64,000 nt of DNA, from positions 4,747,085 through 4,811,084 of the forward strand of contig NZ_DS544873.1 in assembly GCF_000154725.1 (NCBI RefSeq), in the 5' to 3' direction. The position numbers and the translations under genes were made by a program. Of the stretch, positions 16,721 through 26,653 are shown piece after piece. Positions within the stretch are counted from its first letter, which is position 1, and each line of letters opens with the position of its first letter. This stretch comes from Kordia algicida OT-1. GTDB taxonomy: Bacteria; Bacteroidota; Bacteroidia; Flavobacteriales; Flavobacteriaceae. Under the pieces are notes generated by a model. That model was given only the letters and a program-made list of their open reading frames with translations, was not told the DNA's origin and ran no database searches.

Positions 16721-18496
16721 ATGAGTGTACAAACGTGGACTTGGATCTTAGTAGGGATAACTTTTGCCCTATATTTCGGAATAGCAATTTGGGCTAGAGC
16801 AGGCTCAACAAAAGAATTTTACGTTGCTGGCGGAGGCGTTTCTCCTTTAGCAAACGGAATGGCAACAGCAGCCGATTGGATGAGTGCCGCATCCTTTATC
16901 AGTATGGCAGGGTTGATCTCCTTTATGGGATATGATGGCTCTGTATTTTTGATGGGATGGACAGGCGGATATGTATTATTAGCATTGCTCTTAGCACCGT
17001 ATCTGCGAAAATTTGGAAAATTTACGGTGCCCGATTTTATTGGAGATCGATATTACTCAAATACTGCTAGAACAGTCGCTGTAATCTGCGCGCTAATTGT
17101 ATCATTTACCTATGTTGCAGGACAAATGCGTGGTGTGGGAATTGTATTTTCTCAATTTTTACAAGTAGATATCAACTTAGGTGTCATCATAGGAATGACA
17201 GTAGTTTTAATCTTTGCTTTTTTAGGCGGAATGAAAGGAATTACATATACACAAGTAGCACAATACTGTGTGTTGATATTCGCTTTTATGGTGCCAGCAT
17301 TTTTTATCTCTATGCAAATGACAGGAAACATCATTCCACAAATAGGAATGGGCGGTGAAGTAGAATCCGGCGGTTTTCTCTTGGATAAACTTGATAAACT
17401 GCATACGGAACTCGGTTTTAACGAATATACTAGTGGAACAAAATCTACTTGGGACGTATTTGCAATTACCTTAGCATTAATGGTTGGAACAGCAGGATTG
17501 CCACATGTAATTGTACGTTTCTTCACAGTGCCAAAAGTAAAAGACGCTCGTAAATCTGCTGGATTGGCATTATTATTTATTGCCATTCTATACACAACAG
17601 CACCAGCAATTGCAGTATTTTCTAGAACAAATTTGATAGAAACTGTAAGCGAAAAAGAATACGAAGAAATTCCTGCATGGTTTAAAAATTGGGAAAATAC
17701 AGGACTCATTGCGTGGGCAGATAAAAATGGCGATGGAAAAATTCAGTATGTTGCTGGAGATGCATTATCAAAGAAAAAACCAGAATATACAGCAGAAAGA
17801 GGCGCGCATGGAGAACGTTTAGTTTCCAATGCAAGTACAGCAAAAAATGAATTGTATGTAGACAGAGACATTATGGTATTGGCAAATCCAGAAATTGCTA
17901 AACTTCCAAACTGGGTCATTGCATTGGTTGCCGCAGGTGGATTGGCAGCTGCTTTATCAACCGCAGCAGGATTATTATTAGTAATCTCAACTTCTATCTC
18001 TCACGATTTAATCAAAAAACAATTAAAACCAAACATTTCAGACAAAGGAGAATTATTAGCAGCGCGTATCGCAATCTTAGTTGCAATTATCATTGCAGGA
18101 TTGTTCGGAATTTATCCACCAGGATTTGTCGCCGCCGTCGTCGCCTTGGCATTTGGTTTGGCAGCCGCATCATTTTTTCCAGCCATTATTTTGGGAATCT
18201 TTGACAAACGGATGAACAAAGAAGGTGCTATTGCTGGAATGGTTGTCGGAATCGTATTGATGCTTTTCTATATGATTCGTTACAAAACAGGATTAATTGG
18301 CGTATTAGATCCATTACCAAAAAGCGAATGGTGGTTTGGAACATCTCCTGAAGGCTTTGGAACAATTGCGATGATTGTAAATGTAATTGTATCTGTAGTC
18401 GTTTCAAGAATGACTGCTGCACCACCAAAAGATGTACAAGAAATGGTAGAAAATATCAGAATACCTTCTGGAGCAGGAGAAGCTTCAAGTCATTAA
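16721..18496 (+). CDS. Sodium:solute symporter, VC_2705/ActP-like (acetate/propionate uptake)
   Basis: The 591-residue inner-membrane protein belongs to the SSS family. Typical segments are VPDFIGDRYYSNTAR, GMKGITYTQVAQY and the TM8-like GLAAALSTAAGLLLVISTSI. About 13 helices are present. A soluble insertion of about 90 residues between helices (near 305-395) contains DKNGDGKIQ, which resembles an EF-hand calcium loop. The pairing with DUF4212 and with acyl-CoA synthetases suggests sodium-driven uptake of acetate or another short-chain acid. A terminator follows at 18515-18553, so downstream genes may have their own promoter. Confidence 0.85.
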   Translation: MSVQTWTWILVGITFALYFGIAIWARAGSTKEFYVAGGGVSPLANGMATAADWMSAASFISMAGLISFMGYDGSVFLMGWTGGYVLLALLLAPYLRKFGKFTVPDFIGDRYYSNTARTVAVICALIVSFTYVAGQMRGVGIVFSQFLQVDINLGVIIGMTVVLIFAFLGGMKGITYTQVAQYCVLIFAFMVPAFFISMQMTGNIIPQIGMGGEVESGGFLLDKLDKLHTELGFNEYTSGTKSTWDVFAITLALMVGTAGLPHVIVRFFTVPKVKDARKSAGLALLFIAILYTTAPAIAVFSRTNLIETVSEKEYEEIPAWFKNWENTGLIAWADKNGDGKIQYVAGDALSKKKPEYTAERGAHGERLVSNASTAKNELYVDRDIMVLANPEIAKLPNWVIALVAAGGLAAALSTAAGLLLVISTSISHDLIKKQLKPNISDKGELLAARIAILVAIIIAGLFGIYPPGFVAAVVALAFGLAAASFFPAIILGIFDKRMNKEGAIAGMVVGIVLMLFYMIRYKTGLIGVLDPLPKSEWWFGTSPEGFGTIAMIVNVIVSVVVSRMTAAPPKDVQEMVENIRIPSGAGEASSH

Positions 18497-18514
18497 TTTA
18501 AATGATGTTAGTTC

Positions 18515-18553
18515 AAAAATCAACATTACTTTTTGGTAGTGTTGATTTTTCTT
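18515..18553 (+). terminator. Intrinsic terminator after the symporter gene
   Basis: AAAAATCAACA (18515-18525) and TGTTGATTTTT (18540-18550) form a perfect 11-bp stem whose 3' arm ends in T. It separates the transport genes from the kinase genes. Confidence 0.75.
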
Positions 18554-18581
18554 AAATTTAAATAGTAAACAATTCAGTCAA

Positions 18582-18776
18582 ATGAAAAAACGGCACGAGC
18601 AAAAATTAGTAGTATTAGCTATAGCGTTGTTATTGTTATTCAATATTCCTTTTGTGTTAACATTCAACAAAGGAGGTGCGTTATTAGGAATTCCTACATT
18701 TTACTTTTCTATTTTTTCTATTTGGTTGATTTCTATTATCATTTCATATATCGTGTTAAAACGTCATTATGAATAA
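18582..18776 (+). CDS. Small two-helix membrane protein
   Basis: The 64-residue protein has two hydrophobic helices (LVVLAIALLLLFNIPFVLTF and FYFSIFSIWLISIIISYIVL) and a basic N terminus. It overlaps the start of the symporter-kinase gene by 8 bases, so the two are translationally coupled and probably function together in the membrane. It is comparable to the small subunits that accompany SSS transporters, but I cannot assign a family with certainty. Confidence 0.65.
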   Translation: MKKRHEQKLVVLAIALLLLFNIPFVLTFNKGGALLGIPTFYFSIFSIWLISIIISYIVLKRHYE

Positions 18777-21459
18777 TTATACGCTCGTTTTTATCATCAT
18801 TAGTTACCTTTCGGTACTCTTTTATGTGGCGTTTTTGGCAGAAAAAAAACGGCAGAGTAAATGGGTAAACAATCCGTATGTGTATACATTTTCATTAGCA
18901 GTATATTGTTCTGCATGGACGTATTATGGAAGTATTGGAATTGCAGCAAACTCCGGAATCAATTTCTTGCCAATATATCTCGGACCAGTTATTGCGGCAC
19001 CGTTGTGGATAATTGTACTGCGGAAAATCATTCGAATTTCCAAACAACATAAAATATCTTCCATTGCCGATTTCATTTCTTTGCGTTACGGAAACAACCG
19101 ATTTTTGGGCGCATTGGTCACACTTGTTTGCCTTTTTGGAACATTACCATACATTTCATTACAGCTAAAAGCAGTTTCGGAAACCTTTGAAATTATGGCA
19201 GATGAAACCAGTTATGTATCTACAACAGTATTTGACGATTCTACGTTTTATGTAGCATTACTTTTAGCAATTTTTGCCACTTTTTTTGGGACTCAAAATA
19301 CCGATGCTTCGGAAAAACATAAAGGAATCATCGCATCTGTTGCTTTTGAATCTGTCATCAAGCTAGTATTCTTCCTCATAATTGGGGTGTACATTACATT
19401 CTACTTATTTGATGGAACCTCCGATATTTACAACCAAATGAGCAATATGGAAAATTTCAAGCAATTAATTACGCTTGGAAGTGTAGAAAATGGTTTTGAT
19501 TGGTTTTTTATGATTGCACTAGCGTTTATTGCAATTTTTCTCTTGCCTAGACAATTTCAAGTATCCGTTTTAGAAAATAATCGTGAGAAACATCTAAAAA
19601 AAGCAATTTGGCTATTTCCATTATACCTTTTACTCTTTAATTTCTTTGTAATTTTTATCGCTTGGGCAGGAAAACTCACTTTTGGCAACACACAAAATGC
19701 AGAATATTACACTTTATTACTTCCGCTAGAAAATGGCAATTCGTTTTTGGCAACCTTGGTATTTTTAGGAGGATTTTCAGCCGTAATTTCTATGGTGATT
19801 GTTTCGACTTTGGCATTATCTACGATGGTAAGTAACAACCTAATCATTCCGTATGGTTTCTTAGATAAATTCATCAAAAATCAGCCAGAGCGAAACTCAA
19901 AATACATCAAAAACATTCGTAGAATTTCTATATTTCTCATCATTATTGGAGCCTATTTCTTTTATGTTTCCTTCTCTAAAGAATTATCGTTGTATGCGAT
20001 TGGATTAATTTCATTTGTCATCATTTCACAATTGGCACCATCATTTTTTATCGGATTATTCTGGAATCGCGGTGCTTCCAAAGCAGCAATTATTGGAATC
20101 ATTGTTGGAACATTTATCACATTATATACATTAGTATTACCATTTGTATTGCAAGCGTATACGGGAACAAACGATTTTATTCAATATGGACTCAACGGAA
20201 TCACTTGGTTAAAACCACATGCATTGTTTGGAATTGACTTTTTAAGTCCGCCAGCACACGCGTTCTTTTGGAGCATAACTTTTAACATCCTTTGTTATCT
20301 CACATTTTCACTAACCACTAAAGGAAACTATCGCGAACGAAACTATGCTGAAATGTATGTAGATAGTAGCAACTTTACCACGTTACAAGACAATGCATTA
20401 GTATGGAAAGGAGAAGCGTATGTAGCAGATATTAAAAATGTATTAGTTCGTTTTTTGGGAGAAAAAAAAGCGACACGTGCGTTAAAAATCTTTTTTACAA
20501 AATATAACTTATCGCCAAACACACAATTGGCAGATGCGCGATTAATCAACTTTTCAGAAAAACTATTGACAGGTAGTATTGGTGGAGCTTCCGCAAAAAT
20601 ACTCATTGCAAGTGTGGTAAAAGAAGAACAAATAAGTTTGGTGGAAGTGTTGAAAATACTTGAAGAATCAAAAGAAAATATTGTTAGTAATAAAATGCTT
20701 CGTGAAAAATCGGAAGAACTCTCGCAACTATCTTCCAAATTAAAAAATGTCAACGAAGAACTTGTTACAAAAGACAAACAAAAAGATGAATTTTTAGACA
20801 CTGTCGCACACGAATTAAAAACACCAATTACAGGAATTCGTGCTGCAACCGAATTATTGATGGATGATGAAGATGACATGCCAAAAGACATGAAAAATCA
20901 GTTTCTAAAAAATATCCTGCAAGATTCTGATCGTTTGGCGCGACTCATCAATAATATTCTGGATTTTGAAAAACTAGAAACAGGTCGTTTGCATTTAGAT
21001 TTACAAACCAACGATCTTCAAAAAACCATAAAAAAAGCAGTAGCAAGCATTCAGCAAATTGCTTCCAAGAAAAATATAACCATCAACGACAAAACGGCAC
21101 ATGCTATTACTATAAAATATGATGAAGATCGCATTCTGCAAGTATTGACAAACTTATTATCAAACGCTATCAAATTCTGTCCTACAGAAAAAGGCGAAGT
21201 TACAATCGATTTTAAACTAGGAAATGGAGAAGTTGAAGTAACAGTAAAAGATAACGGAAAAGGAATTCCAGCAGAAGATCACAACTATATTTTTGATAAA
21301 TTTTATCAATCAAAACATCAAAATACCATCAAACCACAAGGCAGCGGATTAGGACTCGCTATCACCAAACAAATTGTGGAAAAACACGGAGGAAAAATAT
21401 GGGCAAAAAAAGCGGTAAAAAATGGTGCAACACTTGTTTTTACGTTACCTTTTGACTAA
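18769..21459 (+). CDS. CrbS-like sensor: SSS transporter domain fused to a histidine kinase
   Basis: The 896-residue protein has an SSS-type membrane domain of about 13 helices (residues 1 to about 530), a linker of about 120 residues with coiled-coil character near residues 650-670, then a HisKA dimerisation helix with the phospho-acceptor His681 in DTVAHELKTP. An HATPase domain follows, with LTNLLSNAIKFCP (N box), VKDNGKGIP (G1) and GSGLGLAI (G2). This is the architecture of CrbS/CbrA, which senses substrate flux and in proteobacteria controls acs. The adjacent response regulator and two acyl-CoA synthetases fit an acetate-switch sensor. Confidence 0.85.
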   Translation: MNNYTLVFIIISYLSVLFYVAFLAEKKRQSKWVNNPYVYTFSLAVYCSAWTYYGSIGIAANSGINFLPIYLGPVIAAPLWIIVLRKIIRISKQHKISSIADFISLRYGNNRFLGALVTLVCLFGTLPYISLQLKAVSETFEIMADETSYVSTTVFDDSTFYVALLLAIFATFFGTQNTDASEKHKGIIASVAFESVIKLVFFLIIGVYITFYLFDGTSDIYNQMSNMENFKQLITLGSVENGFDWFFMIALAFIAIFLLPRQFQVSVLENNREKHLKKAIWLFPLYLLLFNFFVIFIAWAGKLTFGNTQNAEYYTLLLPLENGNSFLATLVFLGGFSAVISMVIVSTLALSTMVSNNLIIPYGFLDKFIKNQPERNSKYIKNIRRISIFLIIIGAYFFYVSFSKELSLYAIGLISFVIISQLAPSFFIGLFWNRGASKAAIIGIIVGTFITLYTLVLPFVLQAYTGTNDFIQYGLNGITWLKPHALFGIDFLSPPAHAFFWSITFNILCYLTFSLTTKGNYRERNYAEMYVDSSNFTTLQDNALVWKGEAYVADIKNVLVRFLGEKKATRALKIFFTKYNLSPNTQLADARLINFSEKLLTGSIGGASAKILIASVVKEEQISLVEVLKILEESKENIVSNKMLREKSEELSQLSSKLKNVNEELVTKDKQKDEFLDTVAHELKTPITGIRAATELLMDDEDDMPKDMKNQFLKNILQDSDRLARLINNILDFEKLETGRLHLDLQTNDLQKTIKKAVASIQQIASKKNITINDKTAHAITIKYDEDRILQVLTNLLSNAIKFCPTEKGEVTIDFKLGNGEVEVTVKDNGKGIPAEDHNYIFDKFYQSKHQNTIKPQGSGLGLAITKQIVEKHGGKIWAKKAVKNGATLVFTLPFD

Positions 21460-21480
21460 ATTGGTGTCAGTTATAAAACA

Positions 21481-21843
21481 ATGAAGAAAATATTAATTGT
21501 CGACGATGAACCAAACATCGTAATGTCGCTCGAATATGCTTTTAAAAAGCAACAATTTGAGGTGTTTATTGCCAGAGATGGAAGTGAGGCATTAGAGATA
21601 TTACAACATCAAACACCAGATGTAGTTTTACTAGATATTATGATGCCAAACGTAGATGGATATCAAACGTTGACACACATCAAAAAAAATGACAGTTTAC
21701 AACATACAAAAGTTGTGTTTTTAACTGCAAAAAATAAAGCTTCAGATATTGAAAAAGGATTACAACTTGGAGCAGATAAATATTTAACAAAACCTTTTTC
21801 AGTAAAAAAAATAATTTCAGAAATTCTGGAATTAGTTACTTAG
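21481..21843 (+). CDS. Single-domain response regulator partner of the SSS-kinase
   Basis: The 120-residue protein is a lone receiver domain: acidic pair DDE near residue 8, phospho-acceptor Asp52 in VVLLDIMMP, and Lys in the YLTKPF motif. There is no DNA-binding domain, unlike the LuxR-type CrbR of proteobacteria, so output must go through another protein. It starts 21 bases after the kinase gene. The orphan HTH protein at 14644-15063 is one possible partner, by context only. Confidence 0.85.
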   Translation: MKKILIVDDEPNIVMSLEYAFKKQQFEVFIARDGSEALEILQHQTPDVVLLDIMMPNVDGYQTLTHIKKNDSLQHTKVVFLTAKNKASDIEKGLQLGADKYLTKPFSVKKIISEILELVT

Positions 21844-21920
21844 AAACAGTCTTCTAAGTCTTTTAAAAAAGTATTGGTTTTGTGTGCAAACAAACAATAT
21901 TTAATTAAAGTTTCGAAGAC

Positions 21921-22145
21921 ATGAAATTACGTATCAACCCATTAGCATCAGATATTATCATAACTATCTACGCTATTGTAACACTCTTTTTTAGGTTTAA
22001 ATTTGAAACCGAAGCCACTGTAAGTACTATGAATTCTTTGGTCATGGGCATATGTTTTGTAGTCATAATTTGGGTTTTAATAAAACTTAAAGTACTCAAT
22101 CCGAACTGGTTTGGTTTATTCAATCCAAAAAAATCGAAGTCATGA
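21921..22145 (+). CDS. Small two-helix membrane protein of the acetate operon
   Basis: The 74-residue protein has two membrane helices (SDIIITIYAIVTLFFRF and LVMGICFVVIIWVLIKL) and a basic C-terminal tail. Its stop overlaps the ATG of the first acyl-CoA synthetase (ATGA), so expression is coupled. Its function is unknown. Confidence 0.65.
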   Translation: MKLRINPLASDIIITIYAIVTLFFRFKFETEATVSTMNSLVMGICFVVIIWVLIKLKVLNPNWFGLFNPKKSKS

Positions 22146-24037
22146 ACTACCAAGAATTCTATCAAAAAAGTATAGAACAACCCGAAGTTTTTTGGCAAGA
22201 ACAAGCAAATCAACTCGATTGGCATACAAAACCCAAAACAATACTTTCCAAAGATCAAAACAAGTATTATCAATGGTTTGAAGATGGTAAACTCAATCTG
22301 AGTTATCTGTGTATAGACAAACATATTCACGATGGTTTTGGCGATCAAAATGCAATCATCTACGATTCGCCTGTCACTCAAAAAAAACAGCACATTACCT
22401 TCTATGAATTGCGTGAAGAAGTCTCTAAATTAGCTGGCGGACTGCAACAACTCGGACTTCAAAAAGGCGATACATGTATCATTTACATGCCCATGATTCC
22501 GCAAGCAATTTATGCAATGTTGGCATGTGTGCGAATTGGCGTTATCCATTCAGTGGTTTTTGGTGGATTTGCGCCACATGAACTCGCTATTCGTATTGAT
22601 GACTGCAAACCGAAAGCAGTCATTACAGCATCGAATGGAATTGAAATTAAACGAATCATTCCGTACAAACCTTTTGTAGATGAAGCAATTGAAAAAGCAA
22701 CGCACAAACCAGAAAATGTCATTGTTTTTGATAGAAAATTAGGTGTAGAAATTCCGCAAAAAAAGTATGATGTAGATTATACTTCTCTAGTTGAAAATGC
22801 ACTTTCTATAGAAGCAATTCCGCTAAAAGCAACACATCCATCATACATACTATACACTTCGGGAACAACAGGAACACCAAAAGGAATCATTCGTGATACA
22901 GGCGGTTATGCAACGGCATTAAAATTTTCAATGAAATATGTATATGGCGTTGAAGAAGGCGATACGTATTGGGCAGCAAGCGATGTTGGTTGGGTAGTAG
23001 GACACAGCTATATTGTATACGGACCTTTATTGCATAGAAATACAACCATTCTTTTTGAAGGAAAACCAATCAAAACACCTGATGCTTCTACGTTTTGGCG
23101 AGTTATTAGTGAACACAAAGTAAAAGTAATGTTTACGGCACCAACAGCTATTAGAGCGATCAAAAAAGAAGATCCAGAAGGAAAATTATTAGCAAAATTT
23201 GACATGTCTTGTCTAAAATATCAATTCCTAGCAGGTGAACGTTGTGATGTTGCCACACTCAATTGGACAAAAGAAAAACTCAATGTTCCTGTCATCGATC
23301 ATTGGTGGCAAACGGAAAGCGGTTGGCCAATGTTAGCAAATATGGTTGGTGTAGCATTACAACCGATAAAAGCTGGATCGGCAAGTTTTCCCGTGTGCGG
23401 ATATGACATTCATATTGTAAATGAAGCTGGCGAAAACGTAGCCGCAAATAGCGAAGGATATGTCGTTGCAAAATTACCATTGCCTCCTGGAACATTACAA
23501 AATCTCTGGGGAAATCCAGAACGCTTTCAAAAAGGATATCTAGAACGTTTTCCTAACTATTATTTTTCTGGCGATGGCGGATACAAAGATGAAGATGGAT
23601 ATGTATTTATAACCGGACGTGTAGACGATATCATCAACGTAGCAGGACATCGACTATCTACTGCAGAAATGGAAGAAGTTGTTTCGTCTCACAAATCGGT
23701 GGCGGAATGCGCAGTATTTGGTGTGCATTGCGAAATAAAAGGACAAAAGCCACTTGGTTTGGTCATTTTAAAATCTGGAGAAAGCCTTGAAAAAAACAAC
23801 ATTCAACAAGAAATCATACAAGAAGTACGACAAGAAATTGGCGCCGTAGCATCATTCAAAGATGTATTGATTGTAAATCGATTGCCAAAAACCCGTAGTG
23901 GAAAAATTCTACGTAAATTACTGCGAAATATCGCCGATAAAAACGAATATAAAATTCCATCAACTATTGATGATGTAACCATAATTAATGAAATACAAGC
24001 CATTTACAAAGATCATCGTATTGGCATTTACAAATAA
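22142..24037 (+). CDS. AMP-forming short-chain acyl-CoA synthetase (PrpE/AcsA-like)
   Basis: The 631-residue ANL-family enzyme activates a short-chain acid to acyl-AMP and then acyl-CoA. The P-loop-like motif YILYTSGTTGTPKG (about 238-251), the conserved DHWWQTESG core and the C-terminal catalytic lysine in LPKTRSGKILRK are all present. The YQFLAGERCD segment and the GWPMLANMVG region are closer to propionyl-CoA synthetases (PrpE/ACSS3) than to canonical Acs, but the split is tentative. It is coupled to the upstream small membrane gene, with acs following after 14 bases. Confidence 0.85.
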   Translation: MNYQEFYQKSIEQPEVFWQEQANQLDWHTKPKTILSKDQNKYYQWFEDGKLNLSYLCIDKHIHDGFGDQNAIIYDSPVTQKKQHITFYELREEVSKLAGGLQQLGLQKGDTCIIYMPMIPQAIYAMLACVRIGVIHSVVFGGFAPHELAIRIDDCKPKAVITASNGIEIKRIIPYKPFVDEAIEKATHKPENVIVFDRKLGVEIPQKKYDVDYTSLVENALSIEAIPLKATHPSYILYTSGTTGTPKGIIRDTGGYATALKFSMKYVYGVEEGDTYWAASDVGWVVGHSYIVYGPLLHRNTTILFEGKPIKTPDASTFWRVISEHKVKVMFTAPTAIRAIKKEDPEGKLLAKFDMSCLKYQFLAGERCDVATLNWTKEKLNVPVIDHWWQTESGWPMLANMVGVALQPIKAGSASFPVCGYDIHIVNEAGENVAANSEGYVVAKLPLPPGTLQNLWGNPERFQKGYLERFPNYYFSGDGGYKDEDGYVFITGRVDDIINVAGHRLSTAEMEEVVSSHKSVAECAVFGVHCEIKGQKPLGLVILKSGESLEKNNIQQEIIQEVRQEIGAVASFKDVLIVNRLPKTRSGKILRKLLRNIADKNEYKIPSTIDDVTIINEIQAIYKDHRIGIYK

Positions 24038-24051
24038 AAAAATAAACAACC

Positions 24052-25959
24052 ATGAGTAATTACCATATAAAACACTTAGAAGAATATTACCAAGTATACC
24101 GAAAATCTGTCCGAAATCCTGAAGTATTCTGGGAAGAAATTGCCGAAGAACATTTCCTTTGGCGAAAAAAGTGGGACAATGTACTGAGTTGGGATTTTAC
24201 CAAGCCAGAAGTCAAATGGTTTGAAGGCGCACAACTTAACATCACTGAAAATTGTATTGATCGTCATTTATATACACGAGGCGACAAAACTGCCATTATT
24301 TTTGAACCGAACAATCCGGAAGAAGAAGCACAACATATTTCCTATCGTGATTTACATGACAAAGTATGTCGCTTTGCCAATGTATTGAAAGAACAAGGCA
24401 TTCAAAAAGGCGATCGTGTATGTATTTATTTACCCATGATTCCCGAATTAGCGATTTCCGTATTGGCGTGCGCGCGAATTGGAGCAATTCATTCGGTAGT
24501 CTTTGCAGGATTTTCTTCCACAGCATTATCAACTCGAATTAACGATGCAACTTGTAAAATGGTAATTACGAGTGATGGATCGTATCGTGGTGCAAAAACC
24601 ATCGATTTAAAAGGAATTGTAGACGAAGCTTTGAAAGATTGTGATTGTGTAGAAAATGTATTAGTTGCCAAAAGAATCAACTCTGACATTCACATGGAAG
24701 AAGGACGCGATCATTGGTTGCAACCTTTGCTTGATGAAGCCTATCACGACTGTGTTCCTGAAATTATGAATGCCGAAGACCCATTATTCATTCTCTACAC
24801 TTCGGGTTCTACAGGAAAACCAAAAGGAATGGTACATTCTACCGCAGGTTATATGGTGTATAGTGCGTACACATTTAAAAATGTCTTCCAATACCGTGAA
24901 AAAGATGTGTATTGGTGTACGGCAGATATTGGTTGGATTACCGGACACAGTTACATCGTATACGGACCATTATGTAATGGCGCAACTACGGTAATGTTTG
25001 AAGGTGTGCCAAGTTATCCAGATTTTGGACGTTTCTGGGAAATTGTAGAAAAGCACAAAGTGAATCAATTTTACACCGCACCAACTGCCATTCGTGCCTT
25101 AGCAAAAGAAGGTGTAGAACATTTAGAAAAGCACGATTTATCATCGTTAAAAGTATTAGGAACCGTTGGCGAACCAATCAACGAAGAAGCTTGGCATTGG
25201 TATGATGATAACGTTGGGAAGCGAAAAGCGCCAATTGTAGATACGTGGTGGCAAACCGAAACAGGCGGCATTATGATTACGCCAATTGCTTTTGCAACAC
25301 CAACAAAACCGACGTATGCAACCTTACCATTTATAGGAATTCAACCTGCGTTGATGGACGAAAATGGTAAGGAAATAAAAGGAAATCAAGTAGATGGACG
25401 ATTATGTATCAAGTTTCCTTGGCCAAGTATGGCACGAACTATTTGGGGAAATCACCAGCGATACAAAGACACGTATTTTTCAGCATACGAAAACAAATAT
25501 TTTACAGGCGATGGAGCGTTGCGCGATGAAGTTGGTTATTACCGAATTACGGGTAGAGTAGATGATGTGATTATCGTTTCAGGTCATAATTTAGGAACTG
25601 CGCCAATTGAAGATGCGATCAACGAACATCCTGCGGTGGCGGAATCGGCAATTGTAGGTTTCCCACATGATGTAAAAGGAAATGCATTGTACGGTTACGT
25701 AACGTTAAAAGAAACAGGCGAAAGTAGAAATCATGATAATCTTCGCAAAGAGATCAATCAGATTATTACGGAACAAATTGGACCGATTGCAAAGTTAGAC
25801 AAAGTACAATTTACACAAGGTTTGCCAAAAACGCGTTCAGGAAAAATCATGCGACGTATTTTACGAAAAATCGCTGGAAAAGATGCGGATAACTTAGGTG
25901 ATATTAGTACGCTATTGAATCCGGAAGTTGTTCAGGATATTATGGATAATGCGTTGTAG
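24052..25959 (+). CDS. acs: Acetyl-CoA synthetase (AMP-forming)
   Basis: The 635-residue enzyme makes acetyl-CoA from acetate, ATP and CoA. It has FILYTSGSTGKPKG for adenylate binding, DTWWQTETGG in the active site (its Trp shapes the acetate pocket), and LPKTRSGKIMRR with the C-terminal catalytic lysine, which is acetylated in known Acs enzymes. Length and motifs fit canonical Acs well. As the last gene of the acetate block, it is followed by a terminator at 26057-26094. Confidence 0.92.
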   Translation: MSNYHIKHLEEYYQVYRKSVRNPEVFWEEIAEEHFLWRKKWDNVLSWDFTKPEVKWFEGAQLNITENCIDRHLYTRGDKTAIIFEPNNPEEEAQHISYRDLHDKVCRFANVLKEQGIQKGDRVCIYLPMIPELAISVLACARIGAIHSVVFAGFSSTALSTRINDATCKMVITSDGSYRGAKTIDLKGIVDEALKDCDCVENVLVAKRINSDIHMEEGRDHWLQPLLDEAYHDCVPEIMNAEDPLFILYTSGSTGKPKGMVHSTAGYMVYSAYTFKNVFQYREKDVYWCTADIGWITGHSYIVYGPLCNGATTVMFEGVPSYPDFGRFWEIVEKHKVNQFYTAPTAIRALAKEGVEHLEKHDLSSLKVLGTVGEPINEEAWHWYDDNVGKRKAPIVDTWWQTETGGIMITPIAFATPTKPTYATLPFIGIQPALMDENGKEIKGNQVDGRLCIKFPWPSMARTIWGNHQRYKDTYFSAYENKYFTGDGALRDEVGYYRITGRVDDVIIVSGHNLGTAPIEDAINEHPAVAESAIVGFPHDVKGNALYGYVTLKETGESRNHDNLRKEINQIITEQIGPIAKLDKVQFTQGLPKTRSGKIMRRILRKIAGKDADNLGDISTLLNPEVVQDIMDNAL

Positions 25960-25966
25960 TAGAAAA

Positions 25967-25996
25967 CGTCATTCTGAACTTGATTTAGAATCTCAC
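25967..25996. repeat. Short palindromic intergenic repeat (CGTCATTCTGAACTTG...)
   Basis: The stretch contains ATTCT and AGAAT as inverted arms in CATTCTGAACTTGATTTAGA. From memory, near-identical 30-bp units are common between flavobacterial genes. Only one copy is visible in this window. Confidence 0.4.
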
Positions 25997-26056
25997 TAAA
26001 AAATACCATACATATTTTTGAGAAACCGAATTAAGCTCAATTTTACAATATTTCAG

Positions 26057-26094
26057 AAAAACTCCTTAAAACTTAGTGTTTTTGGGAGTTTTTT
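26057..26094 (+). terminator. Intrinsic terminator of the acetate operon
   Basis: AAAAACTCC (26057-26065) pairs with GGAGTTTTT (26085-26093), with an inner AAAAC/GTTTT pair, followed by T. It lies 98 bases after acs. Confidence 0.75.
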
Positions 26095-26129
26095 ATGTAA
26101 TCATATTGTTTACCAACAATGGTCATTTA

Positions 26130-26582
26130 TCAGATGCATTTAATTTTACCTTTATTGACTGAATCATATTCGAATCTTTTTATCTCAAAAATTTTCCAAA
26201 ATGAATTTTTATAGACAAAATCTGCCCAAACTTTGGCTTCTGCGTCTAGTCGGATAGACAACACATCATTTTCATGGAATGTAAAATCTTTGTCAAAACA
26301 GTTTCTATCATTTAGTTCAAATTGAATATTGATGAACGTATTTTTCAATTCAGCTTTACGGACTTTGTGAAGTGCTGCTAATTTTAAGCCTTCTTCATAA
26401 ATTCTTTCATAATCTTCATTGGTAAAATGTTTGAATTCTTCGGGAATGTTAATCTGACCAATTATTTTATGGGATTGTACTGGTTGCTTCTTTGAGTGTC
26501 TTTTTAGAATCCAATCAATGTCACTTTTTTCTAAATCATCGCTACAGGAACATAATAAGAAGTTGTTTTCGAATTTGCACAT
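26130..26582 (-). CDS. Hypothetical cytosolic protein
   Basis: The 150-residue protein has no signal peptide or membrane helix. It contains a Cys cluster near the N terminus (LLCSCSDD), a charged helical middle and an alternating C-terminal half ending in RFEYDSVNKGKIKC. I do not recognise a family. It is convergent with acs and shares the region downstream of the terminator. Confidence 0.5.
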   Translation of the reverse strand: MCKFENNFLLCSCSDDLEKSDIDWILKRHSKKQPVQSHKIIGQINIPEEFKHFTNEDYERIYEEGLKLAALHKVRKAELKNTFINIQFELNDRNCFDKDFTFHENDVLSIRLDAEAKVWADFVYKNSFWKIFEIKRFEYDSVNKGKIKCI

Positions 26583-26653
26583 GGGTTTTTAATAGTGAAT
26601 TAAATATAACAAAAATGTAATTATTGAATGAGATGATCTCTCAGAAAGAAAAT

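Noticed and set aside
20343-20891. 182-codon minus-strand ORF inside the kinase gene
   Set aside because: It is the antisense shadow of the histidine-kinase coding sequence, with no start context or protein-like motif.
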